From NCBI RefSeq assembly GCF_029784135.1, contig NC_073746.1, positions 230,529,882-230,593,881 on the forward strand: 64,000 bases of DNA, in the 5' to 3' direction. Each line of letters opens with the position of its first letter. Within the stretch, counting starts at the first letter, position 1. A program made the position numbers and the translations under genes. This stretch comes from Toxorhynchites rutilus septentrionalis. Taxonomy: Eukaryota; Arthropoda; Insecta; Diptera; Culicidae. Below the pieces are notes generated by a model. It had not been told where the DNA came from. It saw only the letters and a program-made list of their open reading frames with translations, and ran no database searches. Positions 1 to 10,958 of this stretch are shown one piece after another.

Positions 1-328
1 GTAAGCCAATTCTGTTGCTTTCACTTGAAAGATGAGAAAACTTAGTACAGGATACAGTAGTGGATCATCTTAATTAGTGATTTTAAATAACTTTTTGGAA
101 GTGAAAATTTCAAAGTTAGTAATTTTTAATGTGTAATAATCAATTTTATCCCAGAAATTCATATTAAACTTGATTCTTTTATCAATCAAATTAAAGCTCG
201 TAAACCACTCTACAATTTATTCTTCGACACCCAACTTCTTTATTAATTTCGCTGCAATATCGCTGCGATAATATATAATATAATCGAATCACACATAATC
301 GAGTTTGTATATAATCGAGTTCGCCCTG
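1..328 (-). mobile_element. Pogo-like element end (family A), truncated by window edge
   Basis: Read on the minus strand, the block starts at 328 next to a TA (329-330) with an end resembling CAGGTCGGACTCGATT and carries repeated ACTCGATTATAT motifs. Its body matches the repeat at 27549-27805, and its tip matches 25791-25870 and 26993-27060. No transposase is visible. I call it a non-autonomous Tc1/mariner-pogo type element from the TA flank and the terminal repeats. The other end lies left of the window. Confidence 0.6.
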
Positions 329-541
329 TATTTGTTTTTATTAAAATAGATTGACTGTGCGTACAACCTTTTTTTGCATCAACCGTTCTCTTATTGTCAT
401 TCTGTGGTCAAACATAATTTTTTTCCTTCTTTACTATGTTCTATTTTGGACCGTTACTCACATCCGATAAAATTGTACTGCCTCGATTTCAGCTAAGGTT
501 ATTTACAGTACAACACTTTGTAAATGTTGAAATGTGAATCA

Positions 542-750
542 TACAGGGTGGCGCATAAGTCACGCAACGCTCTCTGAATGAAAAACAAATAACGATCGCG
601 CTGCAATTATCGAGCATGTTGGTTTCTAAGCGGTTCAGTTGTCGACTTTGTATTTTTTTTATTAGAGAATAAAGATTTTGTATCATGAGACATTTTTTAT
701 ACGATTTTTTTTTGTGCAAATCGGTTGCGTGGCTTATGCGCCACCCTGTA
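542..750. mobile_element. 205-bp MITE with 25-bp TIRs and TA duplication
   Basis: The left end CAGGGTGGCGCATAAG (from 544) is the inverted copy of the right end (to 748). The two 25-bp ends agree at 24 positions. TA dinucleotides flank both sides (542-543 and 749-750), as expected for the Tc1/mariner superfamily. There is no coding capacity inside. Confidence 0.85.
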
Positions 751-984
751 CTTTAACAGCAATTGGTAAACTGAGCTCGACACACGGCGTCTTTCCATAA
801 TTATATTCTTGTCCAACCTGATCATTGTGTACAGCAGCGTAGTGTGCGGGTGGCAAACTCGGCATTTGCCGGGGGCGTTGACTCTTTGAGGCGCTAAAGT
901 CCAAGAATTTCCAATAGTAATGTTTTTCTCTGTGTCATTCCTATCGAGAATGTTATAAAACGCACTCCTATTTCTTCTTCTATC

Positions 985-1240
985 TATATAAATAAAAATG
1001 GATCGCCAAATGTGTTGATAAGAGCAAAACTCGAGAAAGGAATTGTCCGATTTAGGGCTGTCTCATATTTTCTATATCAAACATTTATTCCATGTAACGG
1101 AAAAACATGTTATTTGCAAGTGGTTGAAAAATATTGAACGAGAATTGTGTCTGAAAATAATCTGATATTATAGAGACGAGTTTAGGTAGAAATGCTAGGA
1201 ATTTTATAGTAAAATGTAATTTCAAAGGGTAGATTAGAAG
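985..1240 (-). repeat. Fragment of dispersed family D (reverse orientation)
   Basis: On the minus strand this block aligns with 62345-62590, which belongs to the family whose head reads CTAGCTGACCCGGCAAAC elsewhere in the window (28993 and 62212). Shared stretches include TGTTGATAAGAGCAAA and the run around AACATGTTATTTGCAAGTGG. It is eroded and has no minisatellite portion here. Confidence 0.65.
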
Positions 1241-1948
1241 ATCAATCAATTAACAGTCCTGCGAATGAACCCATGAACGTGCGCTTAGTAACAAAACGTG
1301 ATTGTGATAACGAAACATAAATTTTGGGCGAGACGAAATGTCAGCTATTTTTTTAATTAAAAAAGATCTAGTGAAGAAAAATGCTTCATTTTTGATGGAA
1401 TTTCTGAAATATATATATTTGATCTGATGGAGAACTAAAGATGACCTACGAATTAGAAACTCATTGTAATTCATGTGAAATTGACGTTAATTTTGTATAG
1501 GACAAAGCTCAAATGGCCAGACTCATAAATGAAGATAGTTATGATATTCTACACCATATACTTCAATTCAACCGACTTCTCTCATATCTCTGGAAACTCA
1601 GAAAAATTGAGTGGTTCTATAGTTGTGAAACGCAGTGTATTTCAATTGTGCATTACTGCTGTATTAGATTCAACTATTTGATACTTAGTATGCGAATCAT
1701 CAAAATATGTTCGCCCTAAGTTGCAAACAAAACAGGTGAACAGAAATAGAAAATTATAATTATGGTTGCTTTGTTGTGACATCGTTTCGAGGAGATAGAG
1801 AGCCGTGTATTCGCTGGTGTTAAGACCTGTACCCAAAAAAAAACCCATCAGGCAAAAGTGTTCGCCAAAAAGTTATTTTAAGTCGGATTTTCTTAAAACT
1901 TTCAGGGAATGAACTAACACATATGTTTTATGTTTCGGCATAATTACT
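1241..1948. other. No gene recognised (708 bp)
   Basis: AT-rich non-coding DNA with only chance open frames. I see no splice-linked receptor exon and no recognisable repeat, except that the last ~100 bases may be the 3' flank of the neighbouring dead transposon. Confidence 0.6.
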
Positions 1949-2900
1949 TTATTCAATTTCCTTTCCTTTGCTGAAAGCCCGCACCTTTCCCTTAAGACCG
2001 TACATTACATTTTGTGCAATGATGGAGCCGACCTTTTTCATCGACTTTCGTCCATTTTTTTCTTCAACTTCAGCTCATCCTTAAACACCTTGGACGATTT
2101 TCGAACTTTGGCCTTCATTATGGCTCAAAATCTTTCCACCGGACGAATATCTGGTGAATTTGGGGGGTTGGCGGGTTTTGATACAAAAGCTACGTTATTG
2201 TCTCTGTACCAATCCAACGTCGATCGCGCATAATGGTATGATGCCATATCCGGCCAAAACAGTGTCTCGCCTTTGTGGGACCGCAGGGAGGGCAACAGAC
2301 GCTTCTGGAGGCGCTCGGCGCTCAGTTTGTCGCATTAGCAGATGGCCTGCTAGAGCAAGTATTTTTTGGCAAATTTGTCCACTTTCTTCTTCCTTACGTC
2401 TTCCGGAACATCAAACCGGCAATGGCAATGTTGAACTCCAGCCCCGCTATCTGCTGTGCGTCTGCCTTTATGTATATTTCGTCATCCATAACCACACACA
2501 TCGGTTTCGTTAACCACTTCCTTGCGCGGGATTTGGCCGCCTTGTTTTATTGATCTCGCCGGTTAGGTGTCTTCCGGACCTTGAATACACGAAGCCCAGC
2601 TCGTTTCATGCTTTGCTGAACAAACCAGGTCACTTTTCCTTTAGAGCCGCGTCGCGAATCGAATGGTTCGGATTACGCTTGAAATAATCCAACACCTTCC
2701 GGGCCTTCACAGGGTCAGCTGTCTTCGATTTTCTTCCACTCCCAGCCCGCCGCTCGGTCGTCTGGGACTCCTTAAACGATTTTACCACCCGAAAAAGAGT
2801 TGTATGGAGTTGTCTTCCGATGCATGGTCATGGTCACAGTCGAATTTTCCATGAAGGCGCGCAAAAATCTCTGAAGATTTTCTTCTTGTTTCGATGACAT
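1949..2900 (-). pseudogene. Dead DD37E-type Tc1/mariner transposase
   Basis: Minus-strand conceptual translation starts at the ATG complementing 2900-2898 and ends at a TAA complementing 1951-1949. In order it shows an N-terminal DNA-binding part (around 2700, NPNHSIRDAAL), the first catalytic block MDDEIYIKAD (around 2490), the second LFWPDMASYHY (around 2250) and a third PPNSPDIRPVE (around 2150). Exactly 37 residues separate the second D and the E, giving a DD37E triad. The Trp normally following RPVE-x-F is a TGA stop. There are further stops and at least two frameshifts, so the gene is dead. TIRs were not found. It is related to, but clearly older than, the copy at 43063-44365. Confidence 0.8.
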
Positions 2901-2929
2901 CTCGATGAACTACTGAACCGATTGTTATG

Positions 2930-3265
2930 AAATTTCCCCCAGGCAGCTTGGTTTTGATGTCTCTATTAGGGAACACATTTCGGTAGGAACAAAAGTTCCC
3001 CCTACTTTCACGTATTTGTAATGCCAATTACCTCCAGGCAGCTTGGTTTTGATGTCTCTTTTAGGGAACACGTTCCAGTGGGAGCAAAAGCGTCCCCTAC
3101 TTTTATGTATCTGTATAGCCGAATTACCCCAGGCAGCTTGGATTCAATGTCTCTGTTAGGGACCCGCCGCACGTGTCATCAATTTCGACCAATCAGAAGT
3201 GGGTATTTCTGTTGGGATATGGGGTTGAGATTTTTCATATGTTCAATAGTTAGTTTCATGACATA
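2930..3265 (-). repeat. GACGTAGG-family repeat (family C), tail half with 95-bp units
   Basis: Three direct copies of a 95-bp unit begin at 2939, 3034 and 3129 (CCAGGCAGCTTGG on the + strand). They are followed by a block containing the inverse of GATTGGTCGAAATTGA. The same units occur in opposite orientation at 12097-12360. The copy continues after the mariner insertion, at 5530-5650. Confidence 0.75.
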
Positions 3266-3371
3266 TATTGGGTTGGGAAAAAGAAATGTCGTATATTGTC
3301 AATATATGGCAACACTTAAACATATCTTGTGTTGTACTCATCGTATCGGGTCATACTATACGGCTATTTAA

Positions 3372-4927
3372 CACTCCTATACTCGCGCATTGGTCTGTCA
3401 GACCGAGAAATCAATAATTCGTTCATTTCTCAGAAAATATCAACACTACGAATTTGCGATTCTCTCTAGCTTCGTTATTCGTCGTTCGTCATCGTTTAGC
3501 GTATCGCATGTGTTGGTATAAAAGAGACGTGTACCACTTTTTTAACACACACATAGAGGCGAATGAACTGAAAAGTTTAAAACCTCTATAATTCATCACG
3601 TTCGTTTTTAACACCATTCTTTGTGTGGACACCGACTGGACAACATCGTTGCTGGACGAGCTGGACGGCGAGGGATCGAGTGCCTTTCTCAAGGCAAGAG
3701 GGCGGAGGTGGTAGCGCTGGAGTAGAGTAATAGAGTAGAGTAGAGTTTTCAAAGGGCCTTTCTCAAGGCTAGAGACGAATGAACTGCAAAAGCTTAAAGT
3801 CTCTATAATTCAAGACCTTCCTTCCTTTTTAACACTTTTGGTCTGACACACCGACGCGAGGTGGTGTAATAGGTGTAACTTTTTTGGACATAAACCTTTT
3901 TTCCTATTTTAGAATATTGTTCAATGAAATGTATAAATTTATGTTAGTGGCGTGGAATATTTATTGAATATAATGCATAAGATCATTACCGGACTATCCT
4001 CATTTGATTTCAGTCCCTTTTGTAACTGGATTGAACGGATCCATATATTAACTATTCGTCGATATATCCGTCGTTAGATTCATACATTCAAAAGCAAAAT
4101 ATAAATGTTTGACTTTCGTATAGTTATTCGCTAAATATGATGGTCATACATATACACACTTGTGAAAGACTTTCACTTGTGGAAGAAGTGTAAACAGTAA
4201 ACTATAAACTAATCGGTGGCTTATGGTAATTTTTAACAGTTACAGTTTCGGGGATATTTTTTTCATAAAGGACAATATCGACAAGAAAACAAGAAAAAAG
4301 AAAAGGAAATTCCTAGAAATCATTTTGTATCATCTTTTTATGCCACATCTATAAAAAGGCATTACTTCTTAGTTTACCAAGAATGCAGAGACAAAGAATA
4401 TTAGAAATATGCAAACTTTATATTCCAGAACCTTCATCATCTGGCAATTATCTAGAAGGTCGTTATACATTCTTCTCTTTGATAAAAGACCCGAAAAATA
4501 CGCAACAACTGCATGAAATGTAAAAAATATGTTTGTTTCGAGCATGCATTTATACTATGTTCTGATTCTTACTCCAATGAAACCACAATCGATTAATACG
4601 TTTTTATGTTATTTTATAGCTCTTTATACTTCCATGAATTATATTCAGTTGCTTACTTTACATTAATAACAGTGAAAATTTCGTTACTTGTGTTGGAGTA
4701 TCAAAAATTACTCTGTTCTGAGGATGTTGAATTAGATGACTATTAGAATAAAGATGAAGAAAACATATTTTTTGGAGTTTTTTCGTTCAATCACAGCCTC
4801 TCCTTCAAATAGATGCCAATAAAACCTAAAAATACACAATGGCAACATAACAGAGAAGTTCATTTTTCGGTCTGAGACACCGTGCGCGAGTATACGTGTT
4901 ATGATTTAGCACGCGAGTACAGGAGAG
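3372..4927 (+). mobile_element. 1556-bp TTAA-flanked non-autonomous element, copy 1
   Basis: TTAA occurs at 3368-3371 and 4928-4931. The ends CACTCCTATACTCGCG and (inverse) CTCTCCTGTACTCGCG are imperfect terminal inverted repeats. A TTAA duplication is the hallmark of the piggyBac superfamily, but no transposase is encoded, so the assignment is tentative. Internal features are a second inverted CGCGAGTA motif near the right end, a direct repeat of about 75 bp (around 3545 and 3770) and a short TAGAG run near 3730. A second copy in inverse orientation is at 54971-56882. Confidence 0.7.
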
Positions 4928-4970
4928 TTAAAGACGACAATCTGTGCTGTTAAAGACGACAATCTGTGCT
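4927..4970 (+). repeat. 22-bp tandem duplication at element junction
   Basis: The segment GTTAAAGACGACAATCTGTGCT occurs twice back to back, right at the right TTAA of the inserted element. It belongs to the mariner 5' untranslated region. Confidence 0.8.
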
Positions 4971-5033
4971 ACAAGTGTCGTTTTGATAGTGTTGTGATTG
5001 TCCTTTTCAGTCTCAAGTTATAGCGCGTCAAAG

Positions 5034-5480
5034 ATGGAGTACACCAAGCAAGAAATTCGCTACATTTTACGTTTTTACTACCTGCGAGGTAAAACTGCAA
5101 TGAAGGCAGCCGAAAAAATTCATGTAGTTTATGGACCCGATACTGTAACGATTCGCACAGCACGGCGTTGGTTTTATCGATTTCGTTCTGGTGTAATGGC
5201 TGTCGAAGATACACCCCGTACTGGTAGACCAATCGTCGTGGAAACCGATAAAATCGTTGAAATCATCCAAGTAGACCGGCATGTGAGCACTCGCTCAATT
5301 GGCCAGGAACTGGGTATAGACCATAAAACCGTTTGGAATCATTTGCAGAAGATTGGATTCCAAAAAAATGCTGGATGTATGGGTGCCACACGAGTTGACG
5401 CAAAAAGGGGTGATAATGAAGTTGCCTTCTAAATGGCAGCAATTTTGCGAACAAAACGGTGCATATTTTTATTTGATAAA
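5034..5480 (+). pseudogene. Mariner transposase with catalytic core deleted
   Basis: The ATG at 5034 opens a typical mariner N-terminus (MEYTKQEIRYILRFYYLRG), with paired helix-turn-helix modules ending in the block HVSTRSIGQELGIDHKTVWN. A one-base frameshift near 5360 is followed by the linker DVWVPHELTQK. At about 5408 the frame jumps directly to the C-terminal motif KWQQFCEQNGAYF. About 200 residues with all three catalytic acidic residues are gone, and the deletion itself keeps the frame. It cannot be a working transposase but still encodes a DNA-binding domain. Confidence 0.85.
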
Positions 5481-5529
5481 GCGTCAAATTTCGATCAGAA
5501 GTACGACATTTCTTTTTCTCCAACTCTAT

Positions 5530-5650
5530 ATTATTTTCTTCAATATAAAAAATTGTTATGGAGTGCCGAAATCGATTGAAGCAAAAATTCCATCAATCCA
5601 TCATGAACTGACTGAGCAATAAGCGTTTGAAATTGGATAATTATTACCAG
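5530..5650 (-). repeat. GACGTAGG-family repeat, continuation after mariner
   Basis: On the minus strand this matches the middle of the family C unit (around 11036-11150), including TTTCAAACGCTTATTGCTCA and GGCACTCCATAACAATTTTT. Joined with 2930-3265 it restores an uninterrupted repeat, showing that the mariner landed inside it. Confidence 0.75.
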
Positions 5651-6690
5651 TCTTCCGAAAAACACTTACACATGTCCACGCGATGTGAAAATTCCATGTT
5701 TTTGTTTGAATTCGAACATGATTTCCGCTAGTGTTGAGTGTCTATCCCCAACACGAACAATGATACACAAACATAGACATGTGAAAACAAACACGATGTT
5801 TATAATTCAAGAACATCATGTACAAACATATCACCCGATGTCGCAGTCAGTGTTGCTAATGGTCACCATCGTATGACTGTTCATGGCGACGTATATGCTG
5901 TGTCATTAATGAACATCATAAAATGAACAGTCAAACAACCGTCGAACTAAAAATGTCATATGACATTTCGGCTTTTTTTCGTCCTATACATTAGATATCC
6001 ATCGCCCCGTAATTAAACAACAGTGTTCACGGGGAACGCTCACCGCTGAAAACGTTCATTCAACACATTCGCACTTGATAGGGGAGAGTTCGACGGTTGC
6101 TTTGATATAGCAATCCGTCTGAATACCATCCATCGTGTATGGATGTGTGAGTGAGCAGGTGGATGTATATGTGCAGCTACGCTTGAATGCAGAATAAAGG
6201 GAGAAAAAGAATGCACACCACTGCAGTTTTAATGTCAAATGACATTAAAACTACATTCATATTATCCGGAATTGAGGAATGGTTATGAGCACGAATGGTA
6301 GAATGGAAATGGCATATTTTCATCGCTCTTCTGGGTACGGTCGACAGAAAGAGAAAACATATAAACGTTCAATTGATAGTCGTGTTTGCGGCTGTGCGTT
6401 TATTTCTGATGTGACTGTTAGAACCGAGCAATGCATTCTTGGTTACATTCGCAATACATATTGAGCCGTAACTCTTGAGCAAGGGCAGTATGTGATGGTT
6501 GAGAGAAATGTCGACCGTTTACAACACTGGTCGCAGTATTCATTGATTTCGTTTCGTTTCTTTTCATACACGGAAAGAAATTATTCATCCTAAAACATTT
6601 CTTCGTAGAATACTTTTTCACAGAAACGAACTTGAAATTTAGTTCGCATTTCAAAAATTGCACGAACTAAGAGGCTATAAGTTCATGCAC
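5651..6690. other. No gene recognised; short palindromes
   Basis: Non-coding. Two short perfect palindromes built on AATGTCATATGACATT (about 5952) and GTTTTAATGTCAAATGACAT (about 6225) may be ends of a decayed small element, but I cannot define its borders. Confidence 0.4.
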
Positions 6691-6694
6691 CAAA

Positions 6695-6845
6695 ATATAT
6701 ATTTTTATTAAGGCTCATATGGCGTCAGCCTAACGGGGCCGGGAGTTCAATATTTTGACAATATTTGCTTACAACTATGTTAGTAATATGTAACCGATTA
6801 CTCGCGGTTGGCTCGAGGTTAGTATTACAAGTGTTCTCATAATTG
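6695..6845 (-). mobile_element. 3' UTR fragment of an I/Loner-type non-LTR element
   Basis: On the minus strand the block CCAACCGCGAGTAATCGGTT and the A-rich end near 6695 resemble the 3' untranslated region of the non-LTR element at 55615-56849 (around 56700-56850). It carries no coding sequence, so it is a short 5'-truncated relic. Confidence 0.5.
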
Positions 6846-6993
6846 GGATGTTGCAGTCTTCAGTGCTCTGTACGTGTGCCCGACATGGGATACTTCCTAT
6901 TGGGATGCAGCTGACCGTTAATCCCCTAGTCTGCACCCCATATCTAGCGTGGTGCGTCTTTTTCGACTCGAGGAATCCAGTATAGAATGATCA

Positions 6994-7095
6994 CTAGCCG
7001 GCGCAATCATCAGCTCGTGTAGAGTTGTCATGAGCGGTACAACCTTTGGCTCTTGTTGAATGATCAGTGGACCGCACAACCTTTGGCCCGTGTAT
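6994..7095. repeat. Short imperfect tandem repeat
   Basis: The motif ACAACCTTTGGC with flanking sequence is repeated about 43 bp apart (around 7040 and 7078). Origin unknown. Confidence 0.5.
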
Positions 7096-7599
7096 CTGTA
7101 AAGAGTGTGTGTATGTATTGCCGCGACTAAGTAAAAGTTTATAGATCACACTTGTACATTTTGCAAGTCTGATTAAATAATCCTTGGTTTCGTTCAAAGA
7201 AAACATTCTCTGAATAGAAAGAAGCATTCTATTTTTTTGCGTGCATGTTGGCAATTAAAGTCTGGGGAGCCGACTGCATAGCGGGCGACGTCGTACAAAT
7301 GCTGACCAAAAAAATAAATACCCAAAAATTAGTTTTAGATGCAACCTTCAGCAGCACACAGCAGAACCAACAGAGAAATTTCAGCGGCTAAAACACACCA
7401 TTAATTTCTCGATGTTATCACAAACTGAATGAAGGAAAAAAACTAAAAGCTACACTTACATTGCACTACATATGCTATGTGTGCATGCGATTGCATCATC
7501 CTTTCTTCTCCTCTTCTCCGCTCGTTTTATAGCTCGGGTCGCGATCGTCGCGAACAAGCAGTATTGGCCATTTGTATTCAAAGATCCAGCCAAAATTGT
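7096..7599. other. No gene recognised
   Basis: Non-coding with chance open frames only. A TATA-like TTTTATAGCTCGGG lies at about 7524, but no coding sequence follows it. Confidence 0.5.
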
Positions 7600-7641
7600 T
7601 GCTCCCGTGGTCGAGTGGTTAGCGTCACGCCTAACATGTCA
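7600..7641 (+). repeat. tRNA-like head, likely SINE fragment
   Basis: GCTCCCGTGGTCGAGTGGTT followed by AGCGTCACGCC resembles the 5' half of a tRNA with a polymerase III A box (TGGTCGAGTGG). No matching T arm or B box follows, so it is not a tRNA gene. It is best read as the 5' remnant of a tRNA-derived SINE. Confidence 0.4.
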
Positions 7642-7944
7642 CTGCTGAATAATTCAATTTTAGTACTTGTTCAAATAGCTAATCATAGCGAATGTTACAT
7701 GAATTCAATATATAAATTGATGCGTGTACTAAATAATGATATCAAATGTGAAAAACTCTCATATCAATCGATGTTTATTTTGTTCAGAACAGAAAAAGAG
7801 GTTTATTTTATTTGCCCAATATTTTTGATGAAGCACCCATTGTAATGAAAGGAAAGCATTTTTTCCATGTCAACATACCAACACTCCACGCAGCGTGGAC
7901 ATGTTTATTCCGGACGCAGTGTTTTTTGTGAAACATGGAAGACT

Positions 7945-8025
7945 GATTTTCACGATGTGCTCGATTTTCGATTTTCGATATGTACCCCAATATGTTCCCG
8001 AAAGACGTAATCCTACGTCAAACTC
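7945..8025 (-). repeat. GACGTAGG-family fragment
   Basis: The minus strand reads TGACGTAGGATTACGTCTTT, then GGGAACATATTGGGGTAC and the AATCGAAAATCGAG block. It is nearly identical to the start of the units at 10959 and 11803 and ends after about 80 bp. Confidence 0.75.
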
Positions 8026-8179
8026 TTGGAATAAGATTTCAACATTCAACATTCTTTGAAATGTAACAATATAGAACTTTTTCATGAACAAGTGCAACAT
8101 TGCACTTCCTTTAGTTTTTCACACTCATAATGATGAAAAACCAGTTTGAAAGCTATTGTTCTAAATTTGATTTATTGAA

Positions 8180-8540
8180 GCATATTCGAAAGGATAAAAT
8201 GTCGAAAATTGCGAAGAAATTTTTCATCTAGCAGATCATAAAAGTGAGAAGTTAGTGCTCTGAACATACCTCCTGTAACTATGCACAATAAGCTATTCAA
8301 GAAAAAGTGTATCCAGAAGCCAGTGTGGGACTGGTACGACGCCAACAATGTAAATTTCGTGTCAATAGAGATGAACCCACCCTACTAGAAAAAAAATCGG
8401 CTATCATGAAGACAGCACGTCGTAAGCATCTTAATTTTATTGAAAACTGATTGAAGTGTTCGAAATTTGAGTCAAAACGGTATTAACAAATGGAAAAATT
8501 GATCAATGAGGAGAAAAGGCGAGCTTTCGGAATGGGAGGT
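8180..8540 (+). pseudogene. Eroded DD37E-type transposase C-terminal fragment
   Basis: Broken frames still show WDWYDANNVNFV and EMNPPY followed, after a stop and frameshift, by SAIMK. These match the block around the third catalytic residue in the copy at 43660-44241 (EWYEANGVTFV, EMNPPNAPE, WAIMK). It ends with KRRAF, like KRKVRAY of that copy. No TIRs were found. Confidence 0.6.
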
Positions 8541-9950
8541 GAAATTACATAAAAAAATAGAAGTAAACTATCGTTTATTAGCAGACCTTTATTTCCTGAA
8601 AGTTCCAAGTTTTCTTTTATAGAATTTTATAGACGGCGTAATTTTTAAGTTGATGTATGCATTTTTTTTATCGGAACCGCTATTTGAAATTGAATAAATG
8701 AATATTCTAAAAAAAAATGATGATTTCCGGACAACCCGTCAAAATCAAAACATTTTTGTTCCTTACATAGTAAATTTCCGCTCGAGTGACGTACGGTCAG
8801 AAAACCAGGGTCTAAAACAAACATGTTGGAAACGAATGTGTTTTATCTACATCTTTCGACCTAGTCGATCCATATGTCCTGGGACAAATTGTATGCCAGT
8901 CCGCTGTTGATCACACTTTCTCTCGTATACTTCGTGGTTTCCGAAAGCAGCGGAAAATTCACATAACCAACGAGCGTCACTTTCTTGAAACCGTGGCACC
9001 AGTAATTGAAAGACGAAACATTCAAGGGTCATCAATCACTAAATAATCGTGATGGAAATGCTCGCTTGCTGTGCGTAAAATAATAAATGTACGGCAAGCT
9101 TTTCAGTGCCAACAATATACTCAGTTACCAACACAATCCATACAGTTGCAGATAAAATCAAGCAACAATGTTGCGCCACGTCTCGAAATTTTTCTTTCCG
9201 AAAGGGATAATTCATTTGTCGACTTTATCATGTAATTGATTTGCAGAAGTAATCGATCCCCTTTGTATCAGCAGTGAGAAAATAATCAAATCTACTCGAA
9301 GCTTTCGTTTGCTACGAATTAATCTCCAATGATCAAGAGATTTGCAAACACGGCGTTTACCATGCTTGCCTTACCGTGTTCTTCTTTGTTATCTCAAACC
9401 AACCATTTTGGGTTGGGTTTTCGATGGATAACTTTTTGCCTGTGTGAATTGAATACCTGCGAAAAGGATAATTTTAAGGGCCGGAATTCCGTAGAAAATC
9501 ATTATTTATTCATTCGTCCGAAAGATTCCATTTGAAATTCACACCAAGCACCCTAGTTCCGTTATGAATCAATAGTCCACCCGCTGGATGCTCCTAACGA
9601 TTGGGTTGGTTGTTTTTCTGCCTTCGGAAGCTTACAGAAAATGTATTTTCTCTGATGTCCTTCTTAGCATTGGGGTTCGGGTTTTTGCGGGAAATATGGA
9701 TAACAAAAAAAACCAGAAATTGATGATAACTATGATTTGATTTATGGACGGGGTTGTTATTATTTGGCTTTGGAAATTTCATGTTTACCTCTACACGTCG
9801 CTGTAAAATATGGGATGCTTGAGGTTACTATATATAGCATCTAAAATGGGGATGATGAATAACTGCCGAGGAAATATATAGGTCAATATTCTCAGTTTTT
9901 ATATTCAAAGTGATTTTATTTTTATATACCCGAAATTGAATTCGTGTCCA
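8541..9950. other. No gene recognised (1.4 kb)
   Basis: AT-rich non-coding DNA. I see no splice-compatible receptor exon, transposase motif or internal repeat. Confidence 0.6.
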
Positions 9951-10249
9951 TATCTAGTGATCTTTTTTTTTTTTTTTTTATCTTCACTTATTTTTCGTCG
10001 GCCTATTTCCGCCACTTTAGTGCCAATCACCGACATCAGGGAGGCGACTCCACCTGTTCCTACCTATCAGACTCAACAACTCATGAGCCGGGCCAACTTC
10101 TTTTACTTCCCCTCCGAAGGAAGACGTAACCAGAGATTTTTCGCCTCAGAAAATCCCAACGACGCCAGCTGGGATTGAACCCAGGCCGATCGGATTGTGA
10201 GGCTGTTACGCTAACCACACAACCACTGGCGCCGTCTATCTAGTGATCT
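9951..10249 (-). mobile_element. tRNA-derived SINE with 13-bp target-site duplication
   Basis: Perfect direct repeats TATCTAGTGATCT flank the insert (9951-9963 and 10237-10249). On the minus strand it begins GACGGCGCCAGTGG, has an A box TGGTTAGCGTAACA (complement of 10204-10217) and a B box GGTTCAATCCC (complement of 10171-10181), and ends in an A-run (T-run at 9963-9979). These are the defining parts of a polymerase III-transcribed tRNA-related SINE of the kind known from Aedes (Feilai type). The exact family is not verified. Confidence 0.9.
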
Positions 10250-10958
10250 AAATCATATATTTATTGTTCTGAGACATTTAGTGTGTTGTGTTCACATGAA
10301 TTAAATAATATTTTTACATTATACAACCTTTTTATTTAGAATTTTATTAGTCTTGACTAATGGAAATTTATTTGTGTGGATTTCATATAAAAATGTTGTT
10401 TTTAAAGTTTGAATTCATTTAGACCATTTTCAAAATAAACTAAATGTCATATAAATGCCTTGAAGTATAATAAATATGAGTTTTATTCGAAACAATAGCT
10501 TTAATGAAATAATCCACGAACATCATGCATTTTCATCATTTCGATTTTTTGAGATTTTTAAAATGATCCTGAAAAACTGGGTGAATGTATGGTAGTAAAC
10601 ACATAATATTTTTATGGTTTCCTTCCGATACTGGTCCAGTGGAGATATATAAATAAAGTAACCTAATATTTCTGTATATTTTGGGTCTTTTTTTTAGGTG
10701 AAAAATACAAAACGTGGGATTCAATGACGATGTTTTATAGAGAATTTTATATGACATTGTCATTTTAAAAATTATGGAAAGCCAAGCTGTATTCATACAT
10801 ATTTGGCTCATAATAGGCTGACGGAACAGAAAGTTTAGGATACGGTGTGCTTCCCTGGAATATTATATTATGTTTTTTTTTTAATTTTCAACCTAGACCT
10901 CTTTCATGATTAACACTAGATGAATTCCATATAATGTTAAGATTACAACCATCTTTTC
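10250..10958. other. No gene recognised
   Basis: AT-rich non-coding sequence without a recognisable element. Confidence 0.6.

Larger units (their letters stand above)
3266..5529 (+). mobile_element. Mariner element, interrupted by a TTAA element
   Basis: Left terminus around 3268 (GGGTTGGGAAAAAGAAATGT) and right terminus ending around 5527 are inverted copies over about 28 bp with a few mismatches. The element lies inside a family C repeat at a TA. Its own sequence is 3268-3371 plus 4928-5527. The interval 3372-4927 is a later insertion at TTAA. Without it the element is only about 700 bp, so it is an internally deleted derivative. Confidence 0.75.

Noticed and set aside
2012..2854. Plus-strand open frames of 60-119 codons
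   Set aside because: They are antisense to the dead DD37E transposase, whose catalytic blocks are on the minus strand.
7600..7641. Candidate tRNA gene
   Set aside because: Only the 5' half and A box are present; no T arm, B box or acceptor pairing, so it is not called as a tRNA.
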